From: Desulfoferula sp040751985
Lineage (GTDB): Bacteria; Desulfobacterota; Desulfarculia; Desulfarculales; Desulfarculaceae
Direction: 5' to 3'
Length of the DNA stretch: 64,000 bases
NCBI GenBank assembly: GCA_040751985.1
Contig: JBFMFU010000071.1
Span: 1-64,000, forward strand
How positions within the stretch are numbered: position 1 is the stretch's first letter; each line of letters begins with the position of its first letter. Below the pieces are notes generated by a model, which worked only from the letters and a program-made list of their open reading frames with translations, was not told the DNA's origin and ran no database searches. A program made the translations under genes and the position numbers. This document shows, in pieces, positions 26,731 to 35,052 of this stretch.

Positions 26731-27729
26731 TTGTCGTCTGGCCGGTTTTGGGATAAAGCCCGCACCTGGTGGGCGGCGGCGCTGCTGGCGGCCTGGCTGC
26801 TGACCCCGGCCGCGGCCCAGGCTGCAGACAAGGTGCGCCTGCAACTGCAGTGGGTGCACCAGGCCCAGTTCGCCGGCTTCTACCTGGCGCAGGACCTGGG
26901 CTTGTACGCCAAGACCGGCCTGGAGGTGCAGATCAAACCCGGCGGGCCGGGCCTGGACCCTCTGGCCGAGCTGGCCGCCGGCCGCTGCGATTTCGCCCTG
27001 TCCTGGCTTTCCGAGGCCCTGCAGCGCCGGGGCAAGGGCGTGCCCCTGGTGAACTTGGCCCAACTGGTGCAGCGCTCCTCCCTGCTCCTGGTCACCTTCG
27101 CCGATAGCGGCATCGCCAGCATCAAAGACCTGCAGGGCAAGCGGGTGGGCCTGTGGAGCCGGCAGTTCGCCCTGGCGCCGCACGCCCTGTTCCAGCGCGA
27201 AGGGGTGCGGGTGCAGGAGGTGCCCCAGAACGTCACCATGGCCCCCTTCCTGATGCGGGCGGTGGACGCGGCCTCGGCCATGCTCTACAACGAGTATCAC
27301 CAGCTCTATCAGGCCGGGGTGGACTGGAAGCAGATCCGCGTATTCGACTTCGTGGAGCTGGGCCTGAACTTCCCCGAGGACGGCATCTACGCCCTGGACA
27401 GCACCTGGGCCCAGCGCCCGGAGGTCTGCCGCCGCTTCGTGGCCGCCAGCCTGGAGGGCTGGCGCCGCGCCTTCGCCCAGCCGGAGCAGGCCTTGGCCGC
27501 GGTGATGAAGCGGGTGGACGCCTCCCATCTGGCCAGCAACCGGTCTCACCAGCGCTGGATGCTGGACACCATGCAGAGGCTCATCACCAACCGGGTGGGG
27601 CTGGCCTTGATGGGCCAACTCTCGCCTTTTGACCTCAAGACGGTCAACCAGGTGCTGGTGCAGCAGGGCTTCCTGCCGGCCCCGGTGGCGGAAAAGGGCT
27701 TCGCGGTGCCGGCCTGGAGGGCGCCGTGA
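26731..27729 (+). CDS. Periplasmic NMT1/THI5-like substrate-binding protein
   Basis: The 332-residue protein has a signal peptide (cleavage near AAQAA, residue 31) and the NMT1/THI5-like fold: VRLQLQWVHQAQFAGFYLAQDLGLY, GRCDFALSWLSEALQRRGKG and IKDLQGKRVGLWS. Relatives bind thiamine precursors, riboflavin, nitrate, taurine or similar small molecules. It uses a TTG start preceded by GGAGGT. No ABC permease or ATPase accompanies it; instead its stop overlaps the start of a Cache-HAMP-cyclase gene (GTGA). That suggests it delivers a ligand signal to the sensor rather than to a transporter. Confidence 0.82.
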   Translation: MSSGRFWDKARTWWAAALLAAWLLTPAAAQAADKVRLQLQWVHQAQFAGFYLAQDLGLYAKTGLEVQIKPGGPGLDPLAELAAGRCDFALSWLSEALQRRGKGVPLVNLAQLVQRSSLLLVTFADSGIASIKDLQGKRVGLWSRQFALAPHALFQREGVRVQEVPQNVTMAPFLMRAVDAASAMLYNEYHQLYQAGVDWKQIRVFDFVELGLNFPEDGIYALDSTWAQRPEVCRRFVAASLEGWRRAFAQPEQALAAVMKRVDASHLASNRSHQRWMLDTMQRLITNRVGLALMGQLSPFDLKTVNQVLVQQGFLPAPVAEKGFAVPAWRAP

Positions 27730-29606
27730 GCCAAACTCCGCTGCGTCCCCGCTGGCTGCGCCTGCGCTCCCGTTTCGTGATCTTCGTGCTCAGCGGGGTG
27801 GCGGTGGTGGCCGCAGCCATGGCCCTGATCAGCCATCAGGAGGCCAGCCAGGCCATGCTCAAGGCCAGCCAGGAGCACCTGCTCTCCCTGGCCCTGGCCC
27901 AGGCCGCGGAGTTGGGCCGGCGCCTGGAGTCGGTGAGCGCCGCGCCCCGCGGTCTGGCCCTGAGCCTGGAGCAGGTGGGCGTACGCGACCGCCAGTTCGC
28001 GGTGAGCATTTTGCGCCAGCACATCTCCGGCAACCCGCGCATCTTCGGCATGGCCTTGGCCCTGGTCCCAGGCCAGGGCCCCCAGCGCCGTCTGTTCTCG
28101 GCCTATGTCTACCGCACGCCCCAAGGCTTCAAGAGCATGGACCTGGACAGCCCTTCCTACGACTACCCCCGCCAGGACTGGTACCTGATCCCGTCCCTGC
28201 TGGGGCGGGCGGTATGGAGCGAGCCCTACTTCGACGAGGGCGGCGGCGGGGTGCTGATGACCACCTTTTCCGCGCCCCTGCTGTCCCAGGGCCGGGTCGA
28301 GGGCATCGTCACCGCCGACGTGAGCCTGCAGGAGCTGGGACGCCAGGTACGCTCCCTGGACGTGGGCAGCCAGGGCTACGCCTTCGTGCTCACTAGCCAG
28401 GGCACCTTTCTGGCCGCGCCCATCCAGGAGTGGGTCATGCGCCAGACTATCTTCTCCTTGGCCGAGCAGTACCAGCGACCGGACCTGCGCACCTTGGGCC
28501 AAAACATGGTACGCGGCCGCAGCGGGGTGCTGCGGTTGCCGGACCCGCGCAGCGGGCAGCCGGTGTGGCTGGCCTTCGCACCGGTCAAGGAGGTGGGCTG
28601 GAGCTACGTGGTGGTGGCGCCGGAGAGCGAGGTGCTGGCACCGGTGCAAAACCTGACCCGGCACCAGCTCTACTTCGCCGGCCTGGGCCTTTTGATCATG
28701 GGCCTGGTGATCCTGGTGATGGTGGTGGGCCTGACCAAGCCGGTGCAGCTCTTAACCGCCGGGGCCCGCCGCCTGGCCTCGGGCGATCTGGGCTCCCGGG
28801 TCAAGGGCATCCGCCCCGGTGACGAGGTGGGCGAGCTGGCCGACAGCTTCAATACCATGGCCGGCGACCTGCAGGCGCACGTGGCCGAGCTGCAGCGCAA
28901 GCGCAAGGAGCTGGAGGACAGCCTGCACCGCATCGAGCTCTTAGAGAACATCCAGAACACCCTGAACAAGTTCGTGCCCACCTCGGTCAGGGCCCGCATC
29001 GCCGAGGCCCCCGAGGCCCCGGACCTGACCAAGCGCGAGACCGACGTGTCGGTGCTGTTTTTGGACGTGGCCGGCTACACCAAGATGAGCGAGCAGGTGG
29101 CCGGCGAGGAGATGAACTTCCTCATCGAGCGCTACTTCTCCAGCTTCCTGGACGACATCTACCAGAACAAAGGCGATATCAACGAGACCGCCGGCGATGG
29201 GCTGATGATCATCTTCCAGGATGACGATCCGGCCAAGCACGCCCTGTCGGCGGTGAACTGCGCGGTGGCCATCCAGAACAAGGTGGCCCAAGTGAACCAG
29301 GAGCTAAAGGGCCGCTTCCAGCCGGTGACCATCAACATCGGCGTGAACTCGGGCACCGCCCTGGTGGGCAGCTCGCGCTTCGAAGGGCTGGCCGGCACCC
29401 GCTGGACCTTCACCGCCACCGGCCCGGTGACCAACACCGCCGCCCGCCTGGGCGCCCTGGCCAGCAAGGGCGAGATATACATCGGCCCCGAGACGGCCCA
29501 GCGGGTGCAGGGACGCTTCGCCCTCAAGGACATTGGCCCGCAGCAGCTAAAAAACGTAGCCCAGCCGGTGCAGGTGTTCCAGGTGCTGGGCCCGCTGAAC
29601 GCCTAG
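27726..29606 (+). CDS. Cache-HAMP class III nucleotidyl cyclase
   Basis: The 626-residue membrane sensor has TM1 at about 16-35, a periplasmic dCache domain (about 40-310) with the DYPRQDWYLIP signature, and TM2 at about 315-336. A HAMP domain (about 337-390) and a short coiled coil follow. The cyclase domain spans about 437-605, with metal-binding Asp447 (LFLDVAGYT) and Asp491 (ETAGDGLM). The residue that is Lys in adenylate cyclases is Glu here (NETAGD), similar to guanylate cyclases, while the second specificity position appears to be Thr. Product identity (cAMP or cGMP) is therefore uncertain. It uses a GTG start, coupled to the binding-protein gene. Confidence 0.88.
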   Translation: MSQTPLRPRWLRLRSRFVIFVLSGVAVVAAAMALISHQEASQAMLKASQEHLLSLALAQAAELGRRLESVSAAPRGLALSLEQVGVRDRQFAVSILRQHISGNPRIFGMALALVPGQGPQRRLFSAYVYRTPQGFKSMDLDSPSYDYPRQDWYLIPSLLGRAVWSEPYFDEGGGGVLMTTFSAPLLSQGRVEGIVTADVSLQELGRQVRSLDVGSQGYAFVLTSQGTFLAAPIQEWVMRQTIFSLAEQYQRPDLRTLGQNMVRGRSGVLRLPDPRSGQPVWLAFAPVKEVGWSYVVVAPESEVLAPVQNLTRHQLYFAGLGLLIMGLVILVMVVGLTKPVQLLTAGARRLASGDLGSRVKGIRPGDEVGELADSFNTMAGDLQAHVAELQRKRKELEDSLHRIELLENIQNTLNKFVPTSVRARIAEAPEAPDLTKRETDVSVLFLDVAGYTKMSEQVAGEEMNFLIERYFSSFLDDIYQNKGDINETAGDGLMIIFQDDDPAKHALSAVNCAVAIQNKVAQVNQELKGRFQPVTINIGVNSGTALVGSSRFEGLAGTRWTFTATGPVTNTAARLGALASKGEIYIGPETAQRVQGRFALKDIGPQQLKNVAQPVQVFQVLGPLNA

Positions 29607-29617
29607 ACCGCCCTCGC

Positions 29618-30238
29618 CTACTTCCCCCAGATTTCCTTGAGCCGCTGATCGCGGCCGCAGCCCCAACGGTAGTACTTATAGCGCAGCGGGTTCTTCTGAT
29701 AGTAGTTCTGGTGGTACTCCTCGGCCGGATAGAATGTCGTGGCCGGCACGATCTGAGTGTAGATATTCTTCAAGCGCCCCGACTTGAGCAGCTCATCGCG
29801 GGACTGCTCGGCGAGCCGTTTCTGCTCATCGTCGTGATAGAAGATGGCCGTGCGGTACTGGTTGCCGTGGTCGCAGAACTGGGCGTCCTTGACCGTGGGG
29901 TCTATGTTGCGCCAGAAGACCTGCAGCAGTTGGGCGTAGGTGATCTTGCTGGGGTCATAGGCGATCTGCACCGACTCGGCGTGGCCGGTGCCGCCGGCCG
30001 AGACCTCCTCGTAGGTGGGGTTCTTCTGGCGGCCGCCGGTGTAGCCGGAGATGGTGGCCAGCACGCCGGGCAGCTTGTCAAAAGGCGGCTCCATGCACCA
30101 GAAGCAGCCCCCAGCAAAGGTGGCCAGGGCGGTCTTTTGCGGCGCAGCATCCATGTTCTTCCCCATCGCGACGGCGGGTAGAATCAGCACCGCCAAGGCC
30201 GCCAGCGCCAGCCAGCGGACAACACCCATCGCCAGCAT
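29618..30238 (-). CDS. msrA: Peptide methionine sulfoxide reductase MsrA, exported form
   Basis: The 206-residue protein has an N-terminal signal peptide or anchor (about residues 1-25) and the MsrA active site GGCFWCMEPPFDKLPGV. GYTGG, HAESVQIAYDP and the C-terminal YHQNYYQKNP are also present. It repairs methionine-S-sulfoxide, here probably in periplasmic proteins because of the signal. It is a single gene, convergent with the cyclase (11-nt gap). Confidence 0.95.
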   Translation of the reverse strand: MLAMGVVRWLALAALAVLILPAVAMGKNMDAAPQKTALATFAGGCFWCMEPPFDKLPGVLATISGYTGGRQKNPTYEEVSAGGTGHAESVQIAYDPSKITYAQLLQVFWRNIDPTVKDAQFCDHGNQYRTAIFYHDDEQKRLAEQSRDELLKSGRLKNIYTQIVPATTFYPAEEYHQNYYQKNPLRYKYYRWGCGRDQRLKEIWGK

Positions 30239-30312
30239 ACAGGTCCCCTTGTCTTAGATAGAGATCCTCATCAGGCCGGGACCGTCTCTGCCTCCTGGAC
30301 CAGCCGCGCTTC

Positions 30313-31323
30313 TCACAACCCCTTCTGGGCCATGTAGGCGGCCAGGTCCGCCACCCGGCAGGAGTAGCCCCACTCGTTGTCGTACCAGGCCACCACTTTG
30401 GCCAGATCGCCCGCGAGCACCTGGGTGAACTCCAGGTCCACGATGCTGGAGTGGGCGTCGCCCTTGAGGTCCATGGAGACCAGGTGGCCGTCGTCCACGG
30501 CCATGATTCCCTTGAGGCTGGTGCGCGCCGCCCGCCTGAGCGCCGCGCGCAGCCCCTGGGTGTCGGTCTTTTTCTTGAGCACCGCCGTGAAATCCACCAC
30601 CGACACCGTGGGCGTGGGCACGCGCATGGAGCAGCCGTCGAAGCGGCCCTTGAGCTCCGGGATCACCTCGCCCAGGGCGCGCGCCGCGCCGGTGGAGGTG
30701 GGGATGATGTTCAGCCCGGCCGCCCGGGCCCGCCGCAGGTCCTTGTGGGGCAGGTCCAGGATGCGCTGGTCGTTGGTGTAGGAGTGCACGGTGGTCATCA
30801 AGCCCTTCTGGATGCCGAAGGCCTTGTGGATGGCCAGGGCCGGCGGGGCCAGGCAGTTGGTGGTGCAGGAGGCGTTGGACAGGATGTAGTGCTGGGAGCG
30901 GCGGTACTGGCGGTGGTTGACGCCCATCACCACCGTGAGGTCCACCTCCTTGGCCGGCGCGGAGATGATGACCCGCTTGGCCCCGGCCTGCAGATGGGCC
31001 TGGGCCTGGTCGCGCTTGGTGAACAGACCGGTGCTTTCCACCACCAGCTCCACGCCCACCTCGTCCCAAGGTATCTGGGAGGGGTCACGCACCGCAAAGC
31101 TCTTGACCGGCTTGCCGTCGATGAGGATGGCGTCGCCCTTGGCCTCCACTAGTCCTGGGTAGCGGCCGTAGTTGCTGTCAAACTTGAATAGATGGGCGTT
31201 GGTATGGGTGTCGAACAGGTCGTTGACCGCCACCACCTCCAGGGCCTGAGGGTAGTGCTGCAATATTGCCTTGAGCACCTGGCGGCCGATGCGTCCGAAG
31301 CCGTTAATTCCCACGCGAACCAT
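30313..31323 (-). CDS. gap: Glyceraldehyde-3-phosphate dehydrogenase, type I
   Basis: The 336-residue enzyme has the Rossmann start VRVGINGFGRIGRQVLKA, NAD-preferring VAVNDLFD, the catalytic Cys in SNASCTTNCLAP, the catalytic His in TTVHSYTNDQRILD, and RAARAAGLN/IPTSTGAA for phosphate binding. It catalyses the central NAD-dependent glycolytic/gluconeogenic step. It lies 13 nt downstream of a GAF-domain gene on the same strand. Confidence 0.96.
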   Translation of the reverse strand: MVRVGINGFGRIGRQVLKAILQHYPQALEVVAVNDLFDTHTNAHLFKFDSNYGRYPGLVEAKGDAILIDGKPVKSFAVRDPSQIPWDEVGVELVVESTGLFTKRDQAQAHLQAGAKRVIISAPAKEVDLTVVMGVNHRQYRRSQHYILSNASCTTNCLAPPALAIHKAFGIQKGLMTTVHSYTNDQRILDLPHKDLRRARAAGLNIIPTSTGAARALGEVIPELKGRFDGCSMRVPTPTVSVVDFTAVLKKKTDTQGLRAALRRAARTSLKGIMAVDDGHLVSMDLKGDAHSSIVDLEFTQVLAGDLAKVVAWYDNEWGYSCRVADLAAYMAQKGL

Positions 31324-31336
31324 GGCGCTCTCCTTA

Positions 31337-31900
31337 TTAGTTGTCGTCCAGGCGGTCGCGGAAGGCCAAGAGCAGGTCGTAGTCGGTGCGCAGCGCCGAG
31401 TGCAGGCGCGCGTTCTCCAGGGCGATGGCGCTGAGGTTGCCCACCGCCTCCAGGAACTGTATCTCGCGCTGGTTCCACTGACGCTTCTTGTCCGAATACA
31501 CCCGCACCACGCCGATGCTGCGCCGGCCCACCTTCAGGGGAACCACGCATATGGAGTGGATGCCCTCGGCCTTGGCCCGGTCGCGGTACTGGAAGGCGGG
31601 ATCGGTCTGCGCGTCCAGCAGGCACACCGCGCCGCCCTTGAGGGCCTGGCGGTCCAGGCCGCTCTTGGTTACCAGCACCCGGCCCTTGCGCAAATAGCCC
31701 CGAGACAGGCCGTAGGAGGCGCCCAGCACCAGCTCCTTGCGGTTGCCGGCCAGCAGCCGGATGGCGCTGGCCTTGGCCCCCATGGCCTGAGTCACGCCCT
31801 TGACGATCTCGCTCAGCACCTTTTGCGGCTCCAGGGATGAGTTGACCACTTTGGCCACTCGATACAGGGCCGCAAAGAAATCCATCTGCTTGCCGGCCAT
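31337..31900 (-). CDS. GAF domain protein
   Basis: The 187-residue protein is essentially one GAF domain. Helix 1 covers residues 7-40 (LYRVAKVVNSSLEPQKVLSEI), the core contains KASAIRLLAGNRKELVLGAS and GIHSICVVPLKVGRRSIGVVRVY, and a C-terminal helix follows. There is no output domain, so it would sense a small molecule or act through a partner. It sits directly upstream of gap, with 13 nt between the genes, so co-expression with GAPDH is likely. Confidence 0.85.
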   Translation of the reverse strand: MAGKQMDFFAALYRVAKVVNSSLEPQKVLSEIVKGVTQAMGAKASAIRLLAGNRKELVLGASYGLSRGYLRKGRVLVTKSGLDRQALKGGAVCLLDAQTDPAFQYRDRAKAEGIHSICVVPLKVGRRSIGVVRVYSDKKRQWNQREIQFLEAVGNLSAIALENARLHSALRTDYDLLLAFRDRLDDN

Positions 31901-32021
31901 ATGATCCGCCTCGTGAAGTTGTGTGCTTTTCCGTCCGGCCGCCGTCCTGTGCGACCGGTGCTCATTTATAAAAATGTTAGCCTCTGGCGGGCCCGCCGGC
32001 CAGCTATTCCGCTGCCGCCGG

Positions 32022-32687
32022 CTAGCGGTAGGCCCGCTGGAGGAAGTCCGGCGAGGCGCCTAGGTGGTACAGGAGCACCAGGGCCGTGTCCAGGGCCTGC
32101 TGCCGGATGACGCCGTTGCGCAGGTAACGCCGGGCCGAGGTGGTCACCGGCCTCTGCACCTTGACGATGCGCCCCAGCCGACTCAGGCGGTTGCGCATCT
32201 CCACGTCCTCCATGATGTTCCAGGCCGGAAAGCCGCCGGCTCGCCAAAAAACCTCGGCCGATAGGAAAAGACCCTGATCGCCGTAGGTGAACAGGGCGTG
32301 GTTGATACGGCTGCCCAAGGAGTACAGGCGCAGGAAGGGATGGCCGTGGTCAAAGCGCAGGTAAAACGAACCGGCCGCCACGCCCGGCCGGGCCAGGGCC
32401 TGCTCTATCAGGCCCATGGCCTCCGGCGGCAGGCTGGTGTCCGCGTGCAGGAACAGGAGTATGCGGCCGCAGGCCGCCCAGGCGCCGGCGTTCATCTGGC
32501 GGCCCCGACCCGGCAGGGAGTGCAGCAGGCGCACCTGAGGGAACGCGGCCAGTTGCTCCAGAGTGCCGTCCGCACTGCCGCCGTCGACCACGATCACCTC
32601 CCCCACTCCCTCCTGGGCCAGCAGGCTCCGCAGGCAGGGCTCGATGCCCTGGGCCTCGTTGAGGGTGGGGATGACGACCGAGATCAT
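32022..32687 (-). CDS. Family 2 glycosyltransferase, TIGR04283-like
   Basis: The 221-residue GT-A protein has ISVVIPTLNEA at the N terminus, VIVVDGGSADGTL, GRGRQMNAGA, the HAD metal motif in LLFLHADTSLP and YGDQGLFL with a MEDVE base region. These features match the compact TIGR04283 class (rSAM/selenodomain-associated transferase). No membrane anchor is present. The acceptor is unknown. It lies 28 nt downstream of an exported SRPBCC protein on the same strand. Confidence 0.88.
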   Translation of the reverse strand: MISVVIPTLNEAQGIEPCLRSLLAQEGVGEVIVVDGGSADGTLEQLAAFPQVRLLHSLPGRGRQMNAGAWAACGRILLFLHADTSLPPEAMGLIEQALARPGVAAGSFYLRFDHGHPFLRLYSLGSRINHALFTYGDQGLFLSAEVFWRAGGFPAWNIMEDVEMRNRLSRLGRIVKVQRPVTTSARRYLRNGVIRQQALDTALVLLYHLGASPDFLQRAYR

Positions 32688-32715
32688 GCCCGGCCAGGTA
32701 GGCGCCCAAACGGGT

Positions 32716-33318
32716 TCATGGCAAGGCTCCCTGCGCCTGGTTGCGCACCGCCAGCATCAACTCGGGCAAGTCGGCCTCCAGGATCAGGGAGACCAGCCAT
32801 TGCGGCACCAGGAAACCGGGGTCCAGGAACACCGAGTAAACCAGCAGGGTGCACCGTCCTTGGTCCCGGCTAAAGAGGAGCCAGCTCCCCTGCATCTGGT
32901 TCAGGTCGCCGCTGACCCTTTCGAAGTGGATACTGCGCCATTTCTGGTAACGGGCCAAGAACACGTAGGTCATCTCTGGAATAAGCCAGGAGAACTTGAC
33001 GCGGTGCTGGATGAGATCGGCGCCGGGACGCTGCTGCAACACCCGGCATTCTTGCAGGCCGGGCACGAAACGCGGGGCGCCCGCGCAGTCCAGCAGGGTG
33101 TCCCAGACCCGCGCGGCCGGGGCGGCGATGACCACCGCCGCCTGCACCCTCTCGGGCTGACCACGCCGACCGGCCAGGTGGCGCACCACCACCTGGCCCT
33201 GGGCCAGGCGCTGCTCTTCGAGCGGGGCGAAGCTGGTCTCGGCCAGCGCGCCGGCGGCGACGGCCGGGCTGGTAGTCACGGCCAGAATCAGAACCAACAT
33301 GCAGACCCTGCGCCCCAA
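32716..33318 (-). CDS. Exported SRPBCC/START-like protein
   Basis: The 200-residue protein has a signal peptide (RRVCMLVLILAVTTSPAVAAG) and an SRPBCC lipid- or hydrophobic-ligand-binding fold with AAVVIAAPAARVWDTLLDC, FVPGLQECRVL and GSWLLFSRDQGRCTLLVYS. I keep the TTG start at 33318 because it supplies the two arginines of the signal n-region; an ATG at 33300 is the alternative. The role may be periplasmic carriage of a hydrophobic compound, which is inference. Confidence 0.72.
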   Translation of the reverse strand: MGRRVCMLVLILAVTTSPAVAAGALAETSFAPLEEQRLAQGQVVVRHLAGRRGQPERVQAAVVIAAPAARVWDTLLDCAGAPRFVPGLQECRVLQQRPGADLIQHRVKFSWLIPEMTYVFLARYQKWRSIHFERVSGDLNQMQGSWLLFSRDQGRCTLLVYSVFLDPGFLVPQWLVSLILEADLPELMLAVRNQAQGALP

Positions 33319-33454
33319 CCCCTAAGGCTCCAGTTTTGGTGGCCGCCATATCAGACTTTTTTAGTCTGTTATTTAAACGATACCATACGCCGCCAAAGCC
33401 ACGACGCGGTTAGTTCGATCCTTTTACGCGAGTGGGGAGTGTGCGGCCGGGCGA

Positions 33455-33997
33455 TCAGTACTCGATACCGGGCTGGGCCGGCACTCCAGCCTGGGCGTGG
33501 TGGCGCTTGGGCTCCATCACGGTGACCGTGTCTGCCAGGGCTTGTATCTCCGGCGGGCAGGAGCGGCCAGTGAGTAGCAGGTGCAGGGCCGGCGGTTTGG
33601 CCTTGATCAGCTCGGCCACCTCCGCCGGGCTCACGAAGCCCCGTTGCATGGCGTTGTTGATCTCATCCAGCACCACCAGGTCCCAGCCGCCGCTCAGGAC
33701 CTCGCGATGGGCCATGTCCCAGCCGCGGCGGGCGGCCTGGCGGTGGGGTTCCAGGTCGTCGTGTTCGCCGATGAGCCCCAGGCCGGTGGCCCGCATCTCC
33801 ACCCCGGGCAGCAGGCGCACGGCCTCTATCTCGCCGTAGCCCTGGCCGCTCTTGATGAACTGGATGATCAGGGTGCGCAGTCCGTGACCCACGCCGCGCA
33901 GGGCCAGGCCCAGGGCCGCGGTGGTCTTGCCCTTGCCCCGGCCGGTGTTGACCATCACCAGGCCCCGTCTCTGCCTTGTCGCCTGCGCCTCTGCCAT
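33455..33997 (-). CDS. cobO: Cob(I)yrinic acid a,c-diamide adenosyltransferase
   Basis: The 180-residue CobA/CobO/BtuR-type enzyme has the P-loop TGRGKGKTTAAL at residues 18-29, FIKSG, and the conserved DLVVLDEINNAMQRG Walker B region, ending in EPKRHHAQAG. It transfers adenosyl from ATP to the corrinoid cobalt. No cobalamin riboswitch is visible in its 62-nt leader after etfA, so it may be co-transcribed with etfBA. The 136-bp gap upstream of the SRPBCC gene (33319-33454) contains only a small hairpin near 33354-33370. Confidence 0.95.
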   Translation of the reverse strand: MAEAQATRQRRGLVMVNTGRGKGKTTAALGLALRGVGHGLRTLIIQFIKSGQGYGEIEAVRLLPGVEMRATGLGLIGEHDDLEPHRQAARRGWDMAHREVLSGGWDLVVLDEINNAMQRGFVSPAEVAELIKAKPPALHLLLTGRSCPPEIQALADTVTVMEPKRHHAQAGVPAQPGIEY

Positions 33998-34059
33998 GGC
34001 CGCCCCCTTGTCCTGGCCCAGCCATACGCGGCCCGGCCTGAGATGTCAAGCCCGGTCGC

Positions 34060-35052
34060 TCAGGCCGCCGCCGGCCCGCACTCGGCCAGGAAGGCTGGGA
34101 TGAACAGGGTCAGGTCCTCCACGAGGCACACGTCGGCCAGGTTGAAGATGGCTGCCTGGGGGTCCAGGGAAATGGCCACGATAAAGCCGGCGCCCTGCAT
34201 GCCCGCCGTGTGCTGGCGGGCGCCGGAGATGCCGCAGGCCAGGTAGAGCCGGGGCGCCACCGTGGCGCCGGTGATACCCACCTGCCGGCTGTAGTCCAGC
34301 CAGCCGGCGTCGCAGACCGGCCGCGAGCCGGCCACAGCCGCCGAGGAGAAGCAAGCGGCCAGGCTGCGGATAAGGGCCAGGTTCTCGGGCTTGCCCACGC
34401 CCCGGCCGGCGGCCACCACCACCTGGGCCTGGGCCAGCTCCGCGCTCTGCTCGGCGGCGCGCCGCAGGCCCAGGCTGCGCACCGGCCCGGCGGCTGGCGC
34501 CGCGGTGCGCACCTCCAGAGACCCGGCGGCCCGCTCCGCGGCAGCGGCCTGGGCGGCGAAGGCTCCCGGTTGCACGGTGAGCACGGTCAGAGGCGCGGTC
34601 GAGGCGTACTGGGCCTGGGCCTTGCCGTGCCAGGCCGGCCGGCTGAAGAGCAGGCGGCCGGCCTCTTGGGTAACTCGCTCCACGCCGCTGAGGCAGGCCG
34701 CGCCCAGGCGCAGGGCCAGGCCGGGGGCGAAGTCCAGGCCCTGGGTGGTGTGCGCGGCCAGCACCATGGCCGGCTGCAGGCTGGGCAGGGCCGCGGCCAG
34801 TACCTCCCGCCAGGCCTGGCCGCTGTATTGGGCCAGGTCCGGGCCCTGCAGGGCGCACACCGCCGCGCCAACTGCGGCCAGGCGGGCGGCCTCTTCCCGC
34901 ACCGCTTCGCCCAGCACCATTGCTCGCAGGCTCAAGCCGGCGGCCTGGGCGATTTGCCGGCCGCAGGCCAGCAGCTCCCAGGTCACCGGCGCCAGTTGGC
35001 CCTGGCGCAGCTCGGCCACCACCACCACGCTGCGGGCAAGCTCGGTGCTCAT
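34060..35052 (-). CDS. etfA: Electron transfer flavoprotein, alpha subunit
   Basis: The 330-residue subunit has the C-terminal FAD domain with VVAAGRGVGKPENL, RPVCDAGW, QVGITGATVAPRLYLACGIS, and GARQHTAGMQGAGFIVAIS. In the last FAD segment the usual AINxDPxAPIF reads AISLDPQAAIF, and GDL reads EDL, so this is a divergent EtfA. It carries electrons from acyl-CoA dehydrogenases to membrane quinone oxidoreductases. The ATG at 35052 overlaps the etfB stop (ATGA); a longer open frame upstream lies within etfB. Confidence 0.92.
   Translation of the reverse strand: MSTELARSVVVVAELRQGQLAPVTWELLACGRQIAQAAGLSLRAMVLGEAVREEAARLAAVGAAVCALQGPDLAQYSGQAWREVLAAALPSLQPAMVLAAHTTQGLDFAPGLALRLGAACLSGVERVTQEAGRLLFSRPAWHGKAQAQYASTAPLTVLTVQPGAFAAQAAAAERAAGSLEVRTAAPAAGPVRSLGLRRAAEQSAELAQAQVVVAAGRGVGKPENLALIRSLAACFSSAAVAGSRPVCDAGWLDYSRQVGITGATVAPRLYLACGISGARQHTAGMQGAGFIVAISLDPQAAIFNLADVCLVEDLTLFIPAFLAECGPAAA

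Noticed and set aside
33998..34059. Cobalamin riboswitch before cobO
   Set aside because: The gap is only 62 nt with no B12-box-like sequence; cobO probably shares the etfBA transcript.
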